Notes: generated by a model not told the origin, from the letters alone. A stretch of DNA of 64,000 nucleotides from Hybos culiciformis (GCA_964007475.1 OZ023274.1:39549860-39613859), one strand, 5' to 3'; counted from the stretch's first letter, positions 22,936-34,316 are shown. Program-made: numbers and translations.

Positions 22936-23624
22936 GGACGGCACTCCGAAATAATTTATACGGACATAATTTATACGATAAATAATGTCGTTTGAAAGCG
23001 ACATTATTTATACAAAAAAAACAATATTATTCATACGATAAATAATGTCGTTTTTTTTTGTGTAAATAATGTCGCTTTTAAAACAACATTATTTATCGTA
23101 TGAACAATGTCGTTTTTTTATCGTATGAATAATGTCATTTTTAAAACGACACTATTTATCGTATGTGAGTAAAAAAGATAAAATATTTGTGAGGTAGACA
23201 CACGGGAAGGGAGGCAGCAGTGCGGCGGCCGCCGCCCGCCGCCCGCCGCCCTGCTGCCCCTCCGTTTCCCTTTTGCTTAGAATTCAATATTCGCGGTTAT
23301 GTCAGTTCACCTACATTTTGTACGGCCAACATTCGTTTTTACTCACATACGATAAATAGTGTCGTTTTAAAAATGACATTATTCATACGACCAAAAAACG
23401 TCTTTATTCATGTAGAAATAATGTCGTTTAGAAGCGTAAACAAAACGACTTTATTCATATGATAAATAATGTCGTTTTAAAAGCGACATTATTTATACGA
23501 AAAAAAACTACTTTATTCATATATAAATTATGACGTGCCTGAAAGCAACATAATTCATTTGTATGGTAGGAATAATGTCGTTCTTTCGTATAAATTATGT
23601 CCGTATAAATTATTTCGGGACCCC
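22936..23624. mobile_element. Palindromic element built of AATAATGTCG words, GC-rich centre
   Basis: Both ends carry CCGAAATAATTTATACGGAC and continue ATAATTTATACGA, in inverted orientation. The inside is a series of alternating inverted copies of ATAATGTCGTTT and AAACGACATTAT separated by AT spacers. The symmetric arms close at CGTATGTGAGTAAAAA near 23160 and its mirror near 23340. The apex holds a GC-rich block (GGCAGCAGTGCGGCGG mirrored by CGCCGCCCTGCTGCC) and one end-piece of the TTCGCGGTTATGTCAGTTCA family. ATTAA flanks both sides (22931-22935 and 23625-23629). No protein is encoded. Confidence 0.7.
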
Positions 23625-23629
23625 ATTAA

Positions 23630-24734
23630 GGGCCTAATATTTATATCTAGAACGGATTTATATCTCCTATTTGTTATTTAATAGGAACCTCTCAGAAACT
23701 TATTTACCGTCCAAAAATGTGAAGCTAATAATAAATTTTCTACAATATTAAACTTGTAATCAAAATTTGTATTAGATATAGAAAAATTAATTAAAAACAT
23801 AAATAATGCCTGAGACTGCTTCTCTTAATAATAAATTCTATCACATATACTAAATTATATTATGTTGATAAACTAGAATTTCATAACAATTCTTCAGTTT
23901 CCATATTTAATGAAAAAAATTAGTAGTAGTTTTAATGCAGTTTAAAAAACTAAATTGTGGAAATTAATTCAATTTTAGAAAAAAAAATTAAAACAATTTC
24001 AGTTTAAACTTTTGAAAACGTGAAATACTACTAAGTACTAACCAAGTAGTAACTACTGCTTAATATACTCTTAGGTAATAATTTCAACTTAGTTTTTAAC
24101 TCAAAGCATAATAAATGAAATTATAATATTGACCAGTACGTAAAAGTGCGAAGTAAACTGTTTGGTCGATTTGAATAAAGTTGTTTGGAGGCCCCCAAAG
24201 ATAAGAGGCCCATGTCAAAAAACCCTCCTTAACCCCCTCTTCCGAGGCATGCCTACATACGTGTATTTATTGGTCCAAAAAAAATTATTATTTTACAATC
24301 GACATGCTAATTAATTGTTTTAGACTTGGACTAATTCAATAATTGCCTCAATGTTATGTTACAAATGTAAGTATATTGTATATTATATATACATATTTAT
24401 AACGTTAATTATATTTAAATTAACATTTTATGTTGTTATGCATCTGAACTTGTAAAGATACAAATTAAAAATGTTTGTAAAATTTTTATTTTTTTTGATT
24501 TTAAAAAGTAAATGGTGTTAGCTTACAACGACTGAAATTAATGATTTTTTCTTCAAATAATGTTTTTTTAATCAAAAAATTATTAAATACGTGTCTAATA
24601 TAATAAAATGATAAAGACGCGTAATTTCAAAGCTGATTTCAATTCGAACATGTTTAATTTAGTTGACAAAATTTTTAAAACTAATATTTTCATAATTTCG
24701 TAACGTTCATATCATATAACGTTAAAAAAAAGTT
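23630..24734. other. AT-rich non-genic DNA
   Basis: No gene supported. A GC-richer patch at 24185-24260 (GGAGGCCCCCAAAGATAAGA) was not recognised. Confidence 0.5.
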
Positions 24735-25283
24735 TTAAGAGCCCTCCATGTGAAATTCTGTTTTCTATTTCTGTTTTCTATTTTTGCAGTTTTTTTTGTT
24801 TTATTTTACAGAAAATAATCGGCCGTGAAAAATGCGACAAAAATTGTACGAAAAACACCTCTACCAGAAAATCACAAAACTATATTTGAATTTTATTTCT
24901 GTGCAGAAACTGTAATTTATCAAAAAAATCAAACAATTCTTAGAAATAAATGAAATTAATTAAAAATTGTTTAGGAAATAAAAGAAATTCAAAATTTCAC
25001 GTCACCAGCCCTTCAGAGTGGTATTTTAGCTTTATTTCTGCGATTGAGATTTTTTATTATCTTTTTCCTTTACTTCAGAATCCAAGCAAATATGTTCGAG
25101 TTTTTTAAAGGCTCATTTGGGCCAAGAAACTCAAAATTTAAATAATCCGCCTCACCTACCCTGGAGCCAGTTATATACTTTCTAACATATCAAAAAATCA
25201 CTTCAGTCTAGATTGTAGTAACCCTACAATCAAAGACAAACTAAGACCAATTTTTTGCAATTTTTCACATTGAGGGCTCTTAA
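24735..25283 (-). mobile_element. TTAA-flanked MITE, copy 1
   Basis: About 545 bp with ends TTAAGAGCCCTCCATGTGAA and its mirror, including the TTAA target duplication. It is homologous over its whole length to 27463-28006 and 57014-57535, here in the opposite orientation. Shared internal words include ACTGGCTCCAG and CTCGAACATAT on the other strand. TTAA duplication is typical of piggyBac- and Kolobok-type transposition. No transposase is present. Confidence 0.85.
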
Positions 25284-26352
25284 AGATCTTCTTTAATTTA
25301 AGTTTAATTAGATAAACGTTATAAAACCCTAAAAATGACTTTTCGGTTAAGACTTTTAAGTGGATACTGTAAATAATCTAAAAATTTATAATTAATTTTT
25401 TTCATAAACTATTAATTAATTTCTTTATCGAACCCTTTTTCGTGTTTTTATTTTAAATTAAAATTATCCAAATTTAAATTAATTTTGAAATTTTATTCTT
25501 ATGTAAAAATGCATCTAGTCATAAAAACAACAGAGTTATGACAAAAAACGCAATATTAGTAATATGACTTTGATGTTTGTCTATGATATGCAAAACCATT
25601 TAGTTTTTTATCTGTAAAAAGTAATTAACTTTATTTTTTTTATTCCCAAATGGGTTATAGAATTATAGAGTTCAAAAGAAAGGATATATTAAGGAAAATT
25701 TAGGTAATAAAACAAAAGTCGAACGTTTTTGGGTCGACTTTATATTGCATGGTGTTTTAGCCCACTTGGTATCTTAAACACATTTTTTACGTGCTTTGCC
25801 TTTAAGAACCAAAATTAAGAAGGAATAAACAATTTTCATATTTATAAATAAAATACAAAACTTCATTAAAAAATTACTTTTTTTGATAATAAGCCATTGC
25901 ACGGATATTACAAAACAAGTACTAATTTATCTAAATCCATAATATATTTATAATTAAATAAAATAATTTTCAAAAATTTACAAAATAACGATATAATGAA
26001 TTCATTTAAAATTACAATAATATTTAAAATTATAACATTTTAAAAAATTCAAATTTACAATTTTGTTAATATACTTATCTCATATAAGCTTAAAGAATAA
26101 AAATATAAAACTCTTTAAAAATTAAATGAATAAAAGTGAATTAATTTGATTACTGAAAATGGGAAAATGATTAAAAGCATGCGATTGAAAAAAAAATTAA
26201 TTTAAATTAAAAATTAATCAATTAAAAATTAATTTAAATTAAAAATTTATTTTCGGTTTCTATTTTATTATTAATCAGAATACGTATCTAATTTTTGTTG
26301 CTCAACAGGCCCTAAAAAATTTTTTTTTTAAAACTTATATTAAAATAATTAC
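25284..26352. other. AT-rich non-genic DNA
   Basis: Mostly A/T runs, with a local inverted run of TTAATTTAAATTAAAAATTA near 26195-26250. Nothing gene-like. Confidence 0.5.
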
Positions 26353-26436
26353 CTAATAATAATTGTAACAACGGTAACCACGGTAACCACGGAAACCACC
26401 TCCACGATATCCTCGTCCACGAAAATTTCGTCCAAA
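26353..26436 (-). pseudogene. RGG/RGY-rich protein remnant
   Basis: The minus strand reads FGRNFRGRGYRGGGF followed by RGYRGYRCYNYY and a stop, a glycine/arginine/tyrosine-rich tail as found in RNA-binding RGG proteins. It is about 27 codons. An in-frame TAA sits directly upstream, preceded by YSSFS. No start or splice acceptor is visible. The tandem CGGTAACCA word could alternatively be a simple repeat, but the codon pattern favours a decayed exon. Confidence 0.45.
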
Positions 26437-26564
26437 TTATGAAAAAGAGCTATATGATTAGATAATATTATTCTCCTATTAGTTACATAGCTAAAATTTT
26501 TATTCTAGATTTTCGAAAATTTATCAAATTTTAACGTCACTTCAAAATCACATACCATTAATAT

Positions 26565-27225
26565 GGTGAACTGACATAACCGCGAAAAATTTTTGTCATA
26601 ACCGCGAAACTAGAATTTGTATGAGCGAATTCGCGGTTATGACAAAAAAATTTAAGTTTTTCGCGGTTATAACAAAAATTTTTGTTATAACCGCGAAACA
26701 CAAAAATTCGATTTTTGTCATTTCGCGGTTATAACAATAATTTTTGTTATAACCGTGAAACACAAAAATTCGATATTTTTCATTTCGCGGTTATAACAAA
26801 AATTTTTGTTATAACCGCGAAATGATAAAAAAACGAATTTTTGTGTTTCGCGGTTGTAACAAAAATTTTTGTTATAACCGCGAAATGATAAAAATTGGTT
26901 TTTTGTGTTTCGCGGTTATAACAAAAATTTTTGTTATAACCGCGAAAAACAAAAATTCGTTTTTTGTCATTTCGCGGTTATAACAAAAATTTTTGTTATA
27001 ACCGCGAAATGATAAAAATCGAAATTTTTTGTTTCGCGGTTATAACAAAAATTTTTGTTATAACCGCGAAACGAAATTTTTTCAATTTTTTGCCATATTT
27101 TTTCGCGGTTATGACAAAAAAATATATAAGACATTTTTCGCGGTTATGACACTTTTATTTTTTATTTCGCGGTTATGACAAAAAAGTTTCGCGATTATGA
27201 CATTCGCGGTTATGTCATGTAGCCC
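26565..27225. mobile_element. Palindromic array element of TTCGCGGTTATAAC words, copy A
   Basis: 661 bp flanked by a perfect 8-bp duplication (ATTAATAT at 26557-26564 and 27226-27233). Ends are GGTGAACTGACATAACCGCG and, on the opposite strand, GGGCTACATGACATAACCGC. The interior is a run of perfect 38- to 40-bp palindromes (TTCGCGGTTATAACAAAAAT and its mirror) separated by short AT spacers such as ACACAAAAATTCG. Reading frames across it are repeat artefacts. A larger copy is at 33011-34316 in the opposite orientation. Confidence 0.85.
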
Positions 27226-27462
27226 ATTAATATTAGGCACAATTTTATCTTCAAAATAATTATTATTAGATGATTAAAATATAACAAACCCAAAAGCTTT
27301 ATTATTAAATAATGAAAAAACATAAGGACATTATTATGAGAAATAATAAAAATTGATAAGATCACGTAACTAATGTCCACAATATAAAAATAAACTAGAA
27401 ATCATTTTTTTTAAAATATGACATTTTACCTTTGAACCACAAGAGTAAATAAAATATAATGT

Positions 27463-28006
27463 TTAAGAGCCCTAAATGTGAAAAATTGCAAAAAATTGGT
27501 CTTAGTTTGTCTTTGTAGGGTTACTACAATCTAGACTGAAGTGATTTTTTGATATGTTAGAAAGTTTATAACTGGCTCCAGGTAGGTGAGGCGGATTTTT
27601 TAAATTTTGAGTTTTTTGGCCCAAATGAGCCTTTAAAAAACTCGAACATATATGCTTGGATTCTGAAGTAAAGGAAAAAGATAATAAAAAATCTCAATCG
27701 CAGAAATAAAGCTAAAATACCACTCTCCAGGGCTGGTGACGTGAAATTTTGAATTTCTTTTATTTCCTAAACAATTTTTAATTAATTTCATTTATTTCTA
27801 AGAATTGTTTGATTTTTTTGATAAATTACAGTTTCTGCACAGAAATAAAATTCAAATATAGTTTTGTGATTTTCTGGTAGAGGTGTTTTTCGTACAATTT
27901 TTGTCGCATTTTTCACGGCCGTTTATTTTCTGTAAAATAAAACAAAAAAAACTGCAAAAATAGAAAACTGAAATAGAAAACAGAATTTCACATGGAGGGC
28001 TCTTAA
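27463..28006 (+). mobile_element. TTAA-flanked MITE, copy 2
   Basis: Starts TTAAGAGCCCTAAATGTGAA and ends with the mirrored GGAGGGCTCTTAA. Same family as 24735-25283 and 57014-57535. It lies 237 bp from array element A. No coding capacity is seen. Confidence 0.85.
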
Positions 28007-28407
28007 ATATAATAAAAAATTCGAAAATAAACACAAACAATTTATTCTGATTTTTAAGTAAGTGAACCTTGGTTATAAGAAAAACGATATTTTAAATTTT
28101 ACAGGTAGATGATGCTGACAAAGCGAAAGAAAACTTCCTTATTTTCAACATTCATAAGAATGTTGGCTATCTCAAAAGCAAAAAAATTCATATATATAGA
28201 ATTCACTAGTTGAGATTTTATAATTCTTTGCAAGGCTCAAACATATTGATGACGGACAACTTTTTTAATAACGTAATATTTCTATGAGACAAAAAATATT
28301 AAAAATTAATAAAGTATTGAAATCAAAATAATTTGTTTTCAAAATAAATTTACATGTATATATTTTAAATAATTATATTATTATTATATTATTACATAAT
28401 ATTTTTT
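28007..28407. other. AT-rich non-genic DNA
   Basis: No gene seen between the MITE and the coiled-coil pseudogene. Confidence 0.5.
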
Positions 28408-28904
28408 TATTTATTCATTTTTTGAAAAACTGCAATATCTGAATTAGTTATAAGATGTGGTGGTAAATATCCTTCCAATTTGTCGACATGATTTTGAAGA
28501 ATTTTGATTCGTTTTTTTTTAATTAGATCCTTCTGGTTTTCATTATTTATTAATTCTGCCTCATTGTTTAATTGCAGAAGCCAAATCCTGAATATGTTGT
28601 TGTTTTCTCCTCCATATACATTCGTCGAGATCCTTTTTATATTCATCATCTTTTTTTTCTCGTTTCTCGTTTGCAAGCCTATCGGCATTTTCCTGTTGAG
28701 CCATGAATTTTGCCAATTCAGCATTCAGTTTGCACACCTTGTTGGAATTTTAATTCTCCCTCATGAAGAAATTTCATTTTTTTCACGCTCCAAGCGTTCT
28801 TGAATCAGAAGAAACTCTAACGATTCGATACGATTTTCTTTATCTTTTGTTATTTCAAGAGTTTGTTCGCCAATTCTTTGGCTAAATTCTTCACGGTTTT
28901 TCAT
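28408..28904 (-). pseudogene. Coiled-coil (TPH-domain-like, ciliary-type) protein pseudogene
   Basis: On the minus strand, three frames in succession encode a charged coiled coil. The first is MKNREEFSQRIGEQTLEI with LEFLLIQERLEREKNE. The second contains KLNAELAKFMAQQENADRLA and DDEYKKDLDECIWRRKQQ. The third ends ILQNHVDKLEGYLPPHLI and a stop. The order and composition recall trichohyalin/plectin-homology proteins of cilia and flagella (MNS1/CFAP group), whose C termini contain a similar H-x-x-K-L-x-GYLP motif. Two or more frameshifts and stops after EISS and AIKQ show decay. The family assignment is by eye and tentative. Confidence 0.55.
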
Positions 28905-29008
28905 TTTATATAGTCTTTTTATTTTCTTTATCTTTTGTTATTTCAAGAGTTTGTTCGCCAATTCTTTGGCTAAATTCTTCACAGTTTTTCATTTTATATA
29001 GTCTTTAT
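28834..29008. repeat. 88-bp tandem duplication at the 5' end of the coiled-coil pseudogene
   Basis: TTTTCTTTATCTTTTGTTAT through TTTTCATTTTATATAGTCTT occurs at 28834-28921 and again from 28922, with one visible substitution (TCACGG against TCACAG). It duplicates the first codons of the pseudogene and its upstream sequence. Confidence 0.85.
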
Positions 29009-30202
29009 CTGGTTTTTCATCTTGCTGTTTTTTAATCAAATTAATTCTTTTTCTTTTTCTTTATAAATTTCATAACATAAACATATAACTGCTCAAGTTA
29101 TATGTACATGCTCATAACTATACATATAGTTCAGGAACATACCCTGGTATCTCTGTAGTATGTGAAACGTCTAGTTACTACATATTGATTACATTTTGAA
29201 CATTTAAAAAAAAAACTTTAAATTCACTAACATGACTTAAGGTTTCTTGATCTTCAAATAAAAATTAAAAATCCTTTCAATGTCATTAGATAAATTTTGT
29301 TAAATTTTGTTTTGTTGTTATAACTGTATATTAACAAGTAAAATTTGTTCTGCATGACAATATGCAAGAAAAACATTTTATTGGGACAATAGTTTATCAT
29401 CCTGACATAGATTGATCGAAAGAATAATTATATGTTTCTTTGTGAACCCAAAAAAAAAAAATCTATAATATAAGTAGCAACCTGACATTTTTTTCATTTT
29501 TTCAAGTTAATCGTTAGACTTTCATTTTACATTTATTTTATAGGCTGATATTTGACCTAAGTTTTTGCATTTCAGATTTAAAAAAAAAAATTTTTTTTTG
29601 GGAGATATGACGATTCTTGTGGCAGAAGGCTTGGAAAATTTTGAAACTTTAAACTATCATCTCTCTGTTGTTAAATTTACAAGAATATTTTCAGATATCA
29701 TTTTAAGTAGGTATTCGTGCGGGCTTTCTTATTATAATTATAATTTTTAGCCATTTTCAAAAAAGTTGTACTCCATGATCTTACGTTCGATATTTTTCAA
29801 ACTTCGCAGTCAAAAAGTACATATTTATACCTCTCCAAAGCCGCTTTCGCAGGTGAAATCGGTCCAGTAATTTCGGATTGGCGGCATTTTATATAAAACC
29901 AGTTTTGAAGTTTTTTGGTACGATTTTTACTCAGTTTTAGTGTTGTCTTTACTGTATATATTTTCGAAAACTGTTTTAAACAGACTCCTCTACCATTTCA
30001 CTTTCATAGACATTGTCATACAAGCTTTGAAATTATTTTTTTTAATGTTTCTTCCACATCAATTTCATTTTCTTTCCAATTTTCTTTTCTAAACTTATAA
30101 CCTAAACTTTTTGCTATTGTAATTTGTTTTTTCAGTATGTAATCCTATCTGATTTTATAATAATTTCTAAAAAGCATATAGCAAGTTCAATAAAATAGAG
30201 TA
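29009..30202. other. AT-rich non-genic DNA
   Basis: No supported gene. The patch at 29780-29900 (GGTGAAATCGGTCCAGTAAT) resembles decayed interspersed repeats, as at 20660-20730. Confidence 0.45.
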
Positions 30203-30210
30203 TCTCCGAA

Positions 30211-30380
30211 CAGGGCTGGACTGGGAACGAATTTGGGACCGGAAAATTCAAATTTTCTTTTTAAAAAAATTTTGCCACGCTTAAAAAAAAATTAAAAGAA
30301 AACATTATAATTTTGGACAACGGATTTTAGTACCGCCCACCAGGAAACTCCTTCTAGCTTGTTCGGCCAGTCCAGCTCTG
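30211..30380. mobile_element. hAT-type MITE, 170 bp
   Basis: Begins CAGGGCTGGACTGGGAACGA and ends GGCCAGTCCAGCTCTG. It is bounded by a perfect 8-bp duplication, TCTCCGAA (30203-30210 and 30381-30388). Terminal inverted repeats of about 14 bp with CAG/CTG ends and an 8-bp duplication are diagnostic of hAT insertion. No coding capacity. Confidence 0.88.
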
Positions 30381-30388
30381 TCTCCGAA

Positions 30389-32397
30389 TCATTCAAAATC
30401 TAACTCACGATTTGTTTTGAGTCGCTTTTACGTTTTTTTAGTAGTAGATAATTGTTTTAAATTATTCGAACGTTTTATCGGTTCATTCACGTTCCAACAT
30501 GCATTTCCTAAAAACATGTCCTCATAAATTTTGGTTTTTCAGTCATTTTTGTTATGGATTCGTTCTTTAAAATTGAGTTTTTGAATAATGACGGACATTT
30601 TTTTTTTCGTAATTTTTTTAATTTGGCATACCTCTTTTATTTATTATTCGATTCTTAAAAATTTTTTTTGTTGGAAAGGTCTTGAAACGGTCTTTTTTTG
30701 GTTTCATTTCTGTAGTACAAATGTTGCCCAAAAGGTGGAGTAATTTTAGTTTAATACACAAAATTGGTTAAAACGCCATCTATACAATATTTTCAGGAAC
30801 TAAAACTTTCTAAAAAAATGAAGGTAAACTCCTCCTGAATCAAAGTCTAGAACATTATGAAAGGCTATTTCGAAGTTTTCTTACTCAAAAATGCTTAATT
30901 TCAAAGTAACCAAAAAGTAACGGTAAAACCTAAAAAAACCAAAATCGCAGCAAACTTGTTGAACAAACATAATTTCTAATACCACTTTCTACCACTTTCA
31001 AGAATAAAAATCCAATTTTTGCAAAAAACGCGTTTTTGTCAGGTTGCTAAATATAAGTCTTTCCAAATATAAGACTATACAAATGACGGACTAAACAAGT
31101 TTATAAGTTTAAATTAATTTTACATCAAAATAAGAGCAATAGATATTCTTTATAGCAATCAGTTAGCTCATAAATTTAACTATATATTTAACAGTCTGGT
31201 TGAAAATAGTATTATTGATTAACTTATATAACACATGTATATTATGTTTTCAATTAGATATTTTTAGATTTAATTAATATGAAGAAGTCAACTATTTGAA
31301 CAGCGTTCAAAATTAAATCAAAGAAAGAGTGAATAATTTTTAAATTTGAAGATTTCAAAAAGGTTCATGATTTTACAAATTAAGATTATTAACTTGAATT
31401 AATTAAATAAATTCTATTAATGGATTAGATTTATACTGTGAGTGAAATACTTCAATGTCAATAAAAATCTGTATGAAGTTGAATTGACTTCATTTGTAAC
31501 GTTTCACAGAATAAAGTTAATTATAATTTATATAATTAAAGTTATAAAAGTTTTCTTTCCCTTTTTTCTTCTATAAGTTCTATCATTTGTTTTTATTAAG
31601 TTAATTAATTTTTATATGTTATTTATATCGAATAATAAAACTAATTTAAAATAATTTCTTAACTTTAGAAAGGGAAATCTTTGTTTTTTTTTGGTTTAGA
31701 AAAACATGAAATTGACAGCTGAAAGTTTTTTTTTTTAATTTAAAAATAAACTTATACTATCAGTTAACATTTTTGTTATATTTTGTTTTGATATAATTTT
31801 AATGACAATAACATAAATTTTTTCAATGTAGAAATTTTTTCAATGTAGAATAAATAAATAATAAAATTTATTTTATTTCAGATTTGGTTTCGATAAACTT
31901 AAATACGCCTACAAAATATCGCTACAACGACATTATTATACATAGTTTGTTTTTATAAATCCAGAATGAAAACGCTTTTTTTTATGTAATAAATATTTTT
32001 TGTTCCGCATAAGTCTCTGATATAATATTAAGATTTTTCTCTCTAAAATTATATTTCCGTACATTTAGGGATATTAAAAATTAAAAAAAATTAAACCATT
32101 TATTCATAATTAAGAGAATTAATATCTTTTGATGTTGAAGGAAAAAGCTTTTAAAGGATTCTATTACTATATGTATATATTCCTTGCTAAAAAAAGATAT
32201 TTCAACCCTTTTTATTGTAGAAAATATATTATATAAGATAATATCTATATATATTATATATAAATAAAATGAAACAATTCTTCATAAAAAACTTACATTG
32301 TATTATACATTTATATACACTTTTAAGATATTTTACGAGAAATTTTAGCCGAATTCAAATTTTACATAACACATAAATATAATACTGTATACTAATT
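30389..32397. other. AT-rich non-genic DNA
   Basis: About 2 kb with no gene. A 17-bp word (ATTTTTTCAATGTAGAA) is repeated in tandem near 31815-31850. Confidence 0.5.
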
Positions 32398-32405
32398 ATA
32401 TATAT

Positions 32406-32885
32406 CATCCTTCGACAAACTGCGGCACACCAGCCGCATGCGGCTCTAGCAACGTTCGAAATCAAAATATACTCTTTTAAAGAATGCAGCGTGTAAATTG
32501 ACTTCGATATTCGGTACAACATACTGCTGTGAATCTTTGTATTCAACAATGAAATTTATTAAATCGAAGCACCGTTCTCAGCTAACAAATAAAGATTTAA
32601 CTGAGCTTATTCGTACGGCAATAACAAGTTATGAGCCAGATTTTCAACGATTCGCGGCCAAGATACAAAAACATAAAACAACAGCATCTACTAGTAAAGA
32701 ATGAAAATTTTCTGTAAGTATTTTTATTGTGTATACATGCGTATTTTTTTAAATAAATTATGAATGAAAATAAAGATAAATGAAAGTGACACTTTACATA
32801 TTTAAAACAATTTCTAATTGCGGCTCTCGACAATTCTGATTTTTATAATTTTGGCTCTTGTCCGGATAAAGTCTGGCAACCCCTG
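32406..32885 (+). mobile_element. Internally deleted hAT element keeping the transposase C terminus
   Basis: The right end GGCAACCCCTG (inverted CAGGGGTTGCCAGACTTTAT) and a left end resembling the hAT form (ACAAACTGCGGCACACC) bracket about 480 bp. ATATATAT flanks both ends, as an 8-bp duplication would, but this is weak in AT-rich DNA. The interior retains the end of a transposase frame (next entry). It is a non-autonomous derivative. Confidence 0.65.
32499..32704 (+). pseudogene. hAT transposase C-terminal dimerisation segment
   Basis: About 68 codons: FGTTYCCESLYSTMKF, then KHRSQLTNKDLTELIRTA, YEPDFQRFAAKIQ and a stop. The F-G-T/S-x-Y-x-C-E-x-x-F/Y-S motif and R-S-x-L-T-x-x-x-L are typical of the C-terminal dimerisation region of hAT transposases and of domesticated relatives of the GTF2IRD2/ZBED type. 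The DDE catalytic core and the BED finger are absent, so it cannot be an active transposase. Confidence 0.8.
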
Positions 32886-33010
32886 ATATATATATATACA
32901 TATATTTATTTTTTACCTACATAATCTATATTAGAAAAAAATAAAAAAAATTTCCTACGAAAATAAAATTTCCGTATGCTTTAATATTTTCTTCATGGTA
33001 TACATAATGT

Positions 33011-34316
33011 GGGCTACATGACATAACCGCGAATGTCATAACCGCGAAACTTTTTTGTCATAACCGCGAAATAAAAAATAAAAGTGTCATAACCGCGAAA
33101 AATTTCTTATATTTTTTTTTGTCATAACCGCGAAAAAATATGGCAAAAAATTTAAAAAATTTCGTTTCGCGGTTATAACAAAAATTTTTGTTATAACCGC
33201 GAAACACAAAATTTCGATTTTTATCATTTCGCGGTTATAACAAAAATTTTTGTTATAACCGCGAAATGACAAAAATCGAATTTTTGTGTTTCGCGGTTAT
33301 AACAAAAATTTTTGTTATAACCGCGAAACACAAAAAATCAATTTTTATCATTTCGCGGTTATAACAAAAATTTTTGTTATAACCGCGAAACACAAAAACT
33401 CGATCATTTTGAAAAATGAAATAAGACCTCGATAAAAAAATGTTGTGTGGTAAGCACACAGGAGGGGGGGGCAGCAGGGCGGCGGGCGGGCGGTTGGTCA
33501 GTGGGATTTGCGGCTGGCGCCGCAAATCCCACTGACCAACCGCCCGCCCGCCGCCCTGCTGCCCCCCCCTTCCGTGTGCTTACCAGACCTCGAAAGAAAA
33601 ATGTTGTGGGATAAGCACACGGAGGGGGGGCAGCAGGGCGGCGGGCGGGCGGTTGGTCAGTGGGATTTGCGGCTGCCGCCGCAATTCCCACTGATCAACC
33701 GCCCACCCGCCGCCCTGCTGCTCCCCCTCCGTGTGCTTACCTCACAACATTTTTTTATCGAGGTCTTATTACATTTTTCAAAATGATCGAGTTTTTGTGT
33801 TTCGCGGTTATAACAAAAATTTTTGTTATAACCGCGAAAATTCGATTTTTGTGTTTCGCGGTTACAACAAAAATTTTTGTTATAACCGCGAAATGAAAAA
33901 AATCGAATTTTTGTGTTTCGCGCTTATAACAAAAATTTTTGTTATAACCGCGAAATGAAAAAAATCGAATTTTTGTGTTTCGCGGTTATAACAAAAATTT
34001 TTGTTATAACCGCGAAATGACAAAAATCGAATTTTTGTGTTTCGCGGTTATAACAAAAATTTTTGTTATAACCGCGAAACACAAAAATTCGATTTTTATC
34101 ATTTCGCGGTTATAACAAAAATTTTTGTTATAACCGCGAAAAACTTAACATTTTTTTTGTCATAACCGCGAATTCGCGGTTATGACAAAAATAAAATTAG
34201 TTTCGCGGTTATAACAAAAATTTTTGTTATAACCGCGAAACTCATACAAATTCTAGTTTCGCGGTTATGACAAAAATTTTTCGCGGTTATGACATTCGCG
34301 GTTATGTCAGTTCACC
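33011..34316. mobile_element. Palindromic array element of TTCGCGGTTATAAC words, copy B, with GC-rich apex
   Basis: 1306 bp; ends GGGCTACATGACATAACCGC and GCGGTTATGTCAGTTCACC; flanked by a 7-bp repeat ATAATGT (33004-33010 and 34317-34323), which becomes 8 bp if the shared C is counted. It contains about a dozen perfect 38- to 40-bp palindromes on either side of a central 370-bp GC-rich insert (33411-33780). The flanks of that insert are themselves mirror images (CTCGATCATTTTGAAAAATG). The whole element is a palindrome made of palindromes. Frames crossing it are artefacts of the repeat. Confidence 0.85.
33411..33780. repeat. Double GC-rich palindrome (CAGCAGGGCGGCGGGCGG core)
   Basis: Two tandem inverted repeats, each with GGCAGCAGGGCGGCGGGCGG, GGTTGGTCAGTGGGATTTGC and their mirrors, bordered by TAAGCACACGGAGGGG and CCTCCGTGTGCTTA. 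The outer borders are ATGAAATAAGACCTCGATAA and the mirrored CGAGGTCTTATT. It is far richer in GC than the surrounding DNA. Related cores are at 4138-4275 and 23190-23280. Proline/arginine-rich frames read from it are not genes. Confidence 0.85.

Noticed and set aside
33253..33958. Several overlapping frames of 60-95 codons, some proline/arginine-rich, some repeating FAVITKIFVITAK-like words
   Set aside because: They are translations of the GC-rich palindrome and of the TTCGCGGTTATAAC array on both strands, with no independent coding signal.
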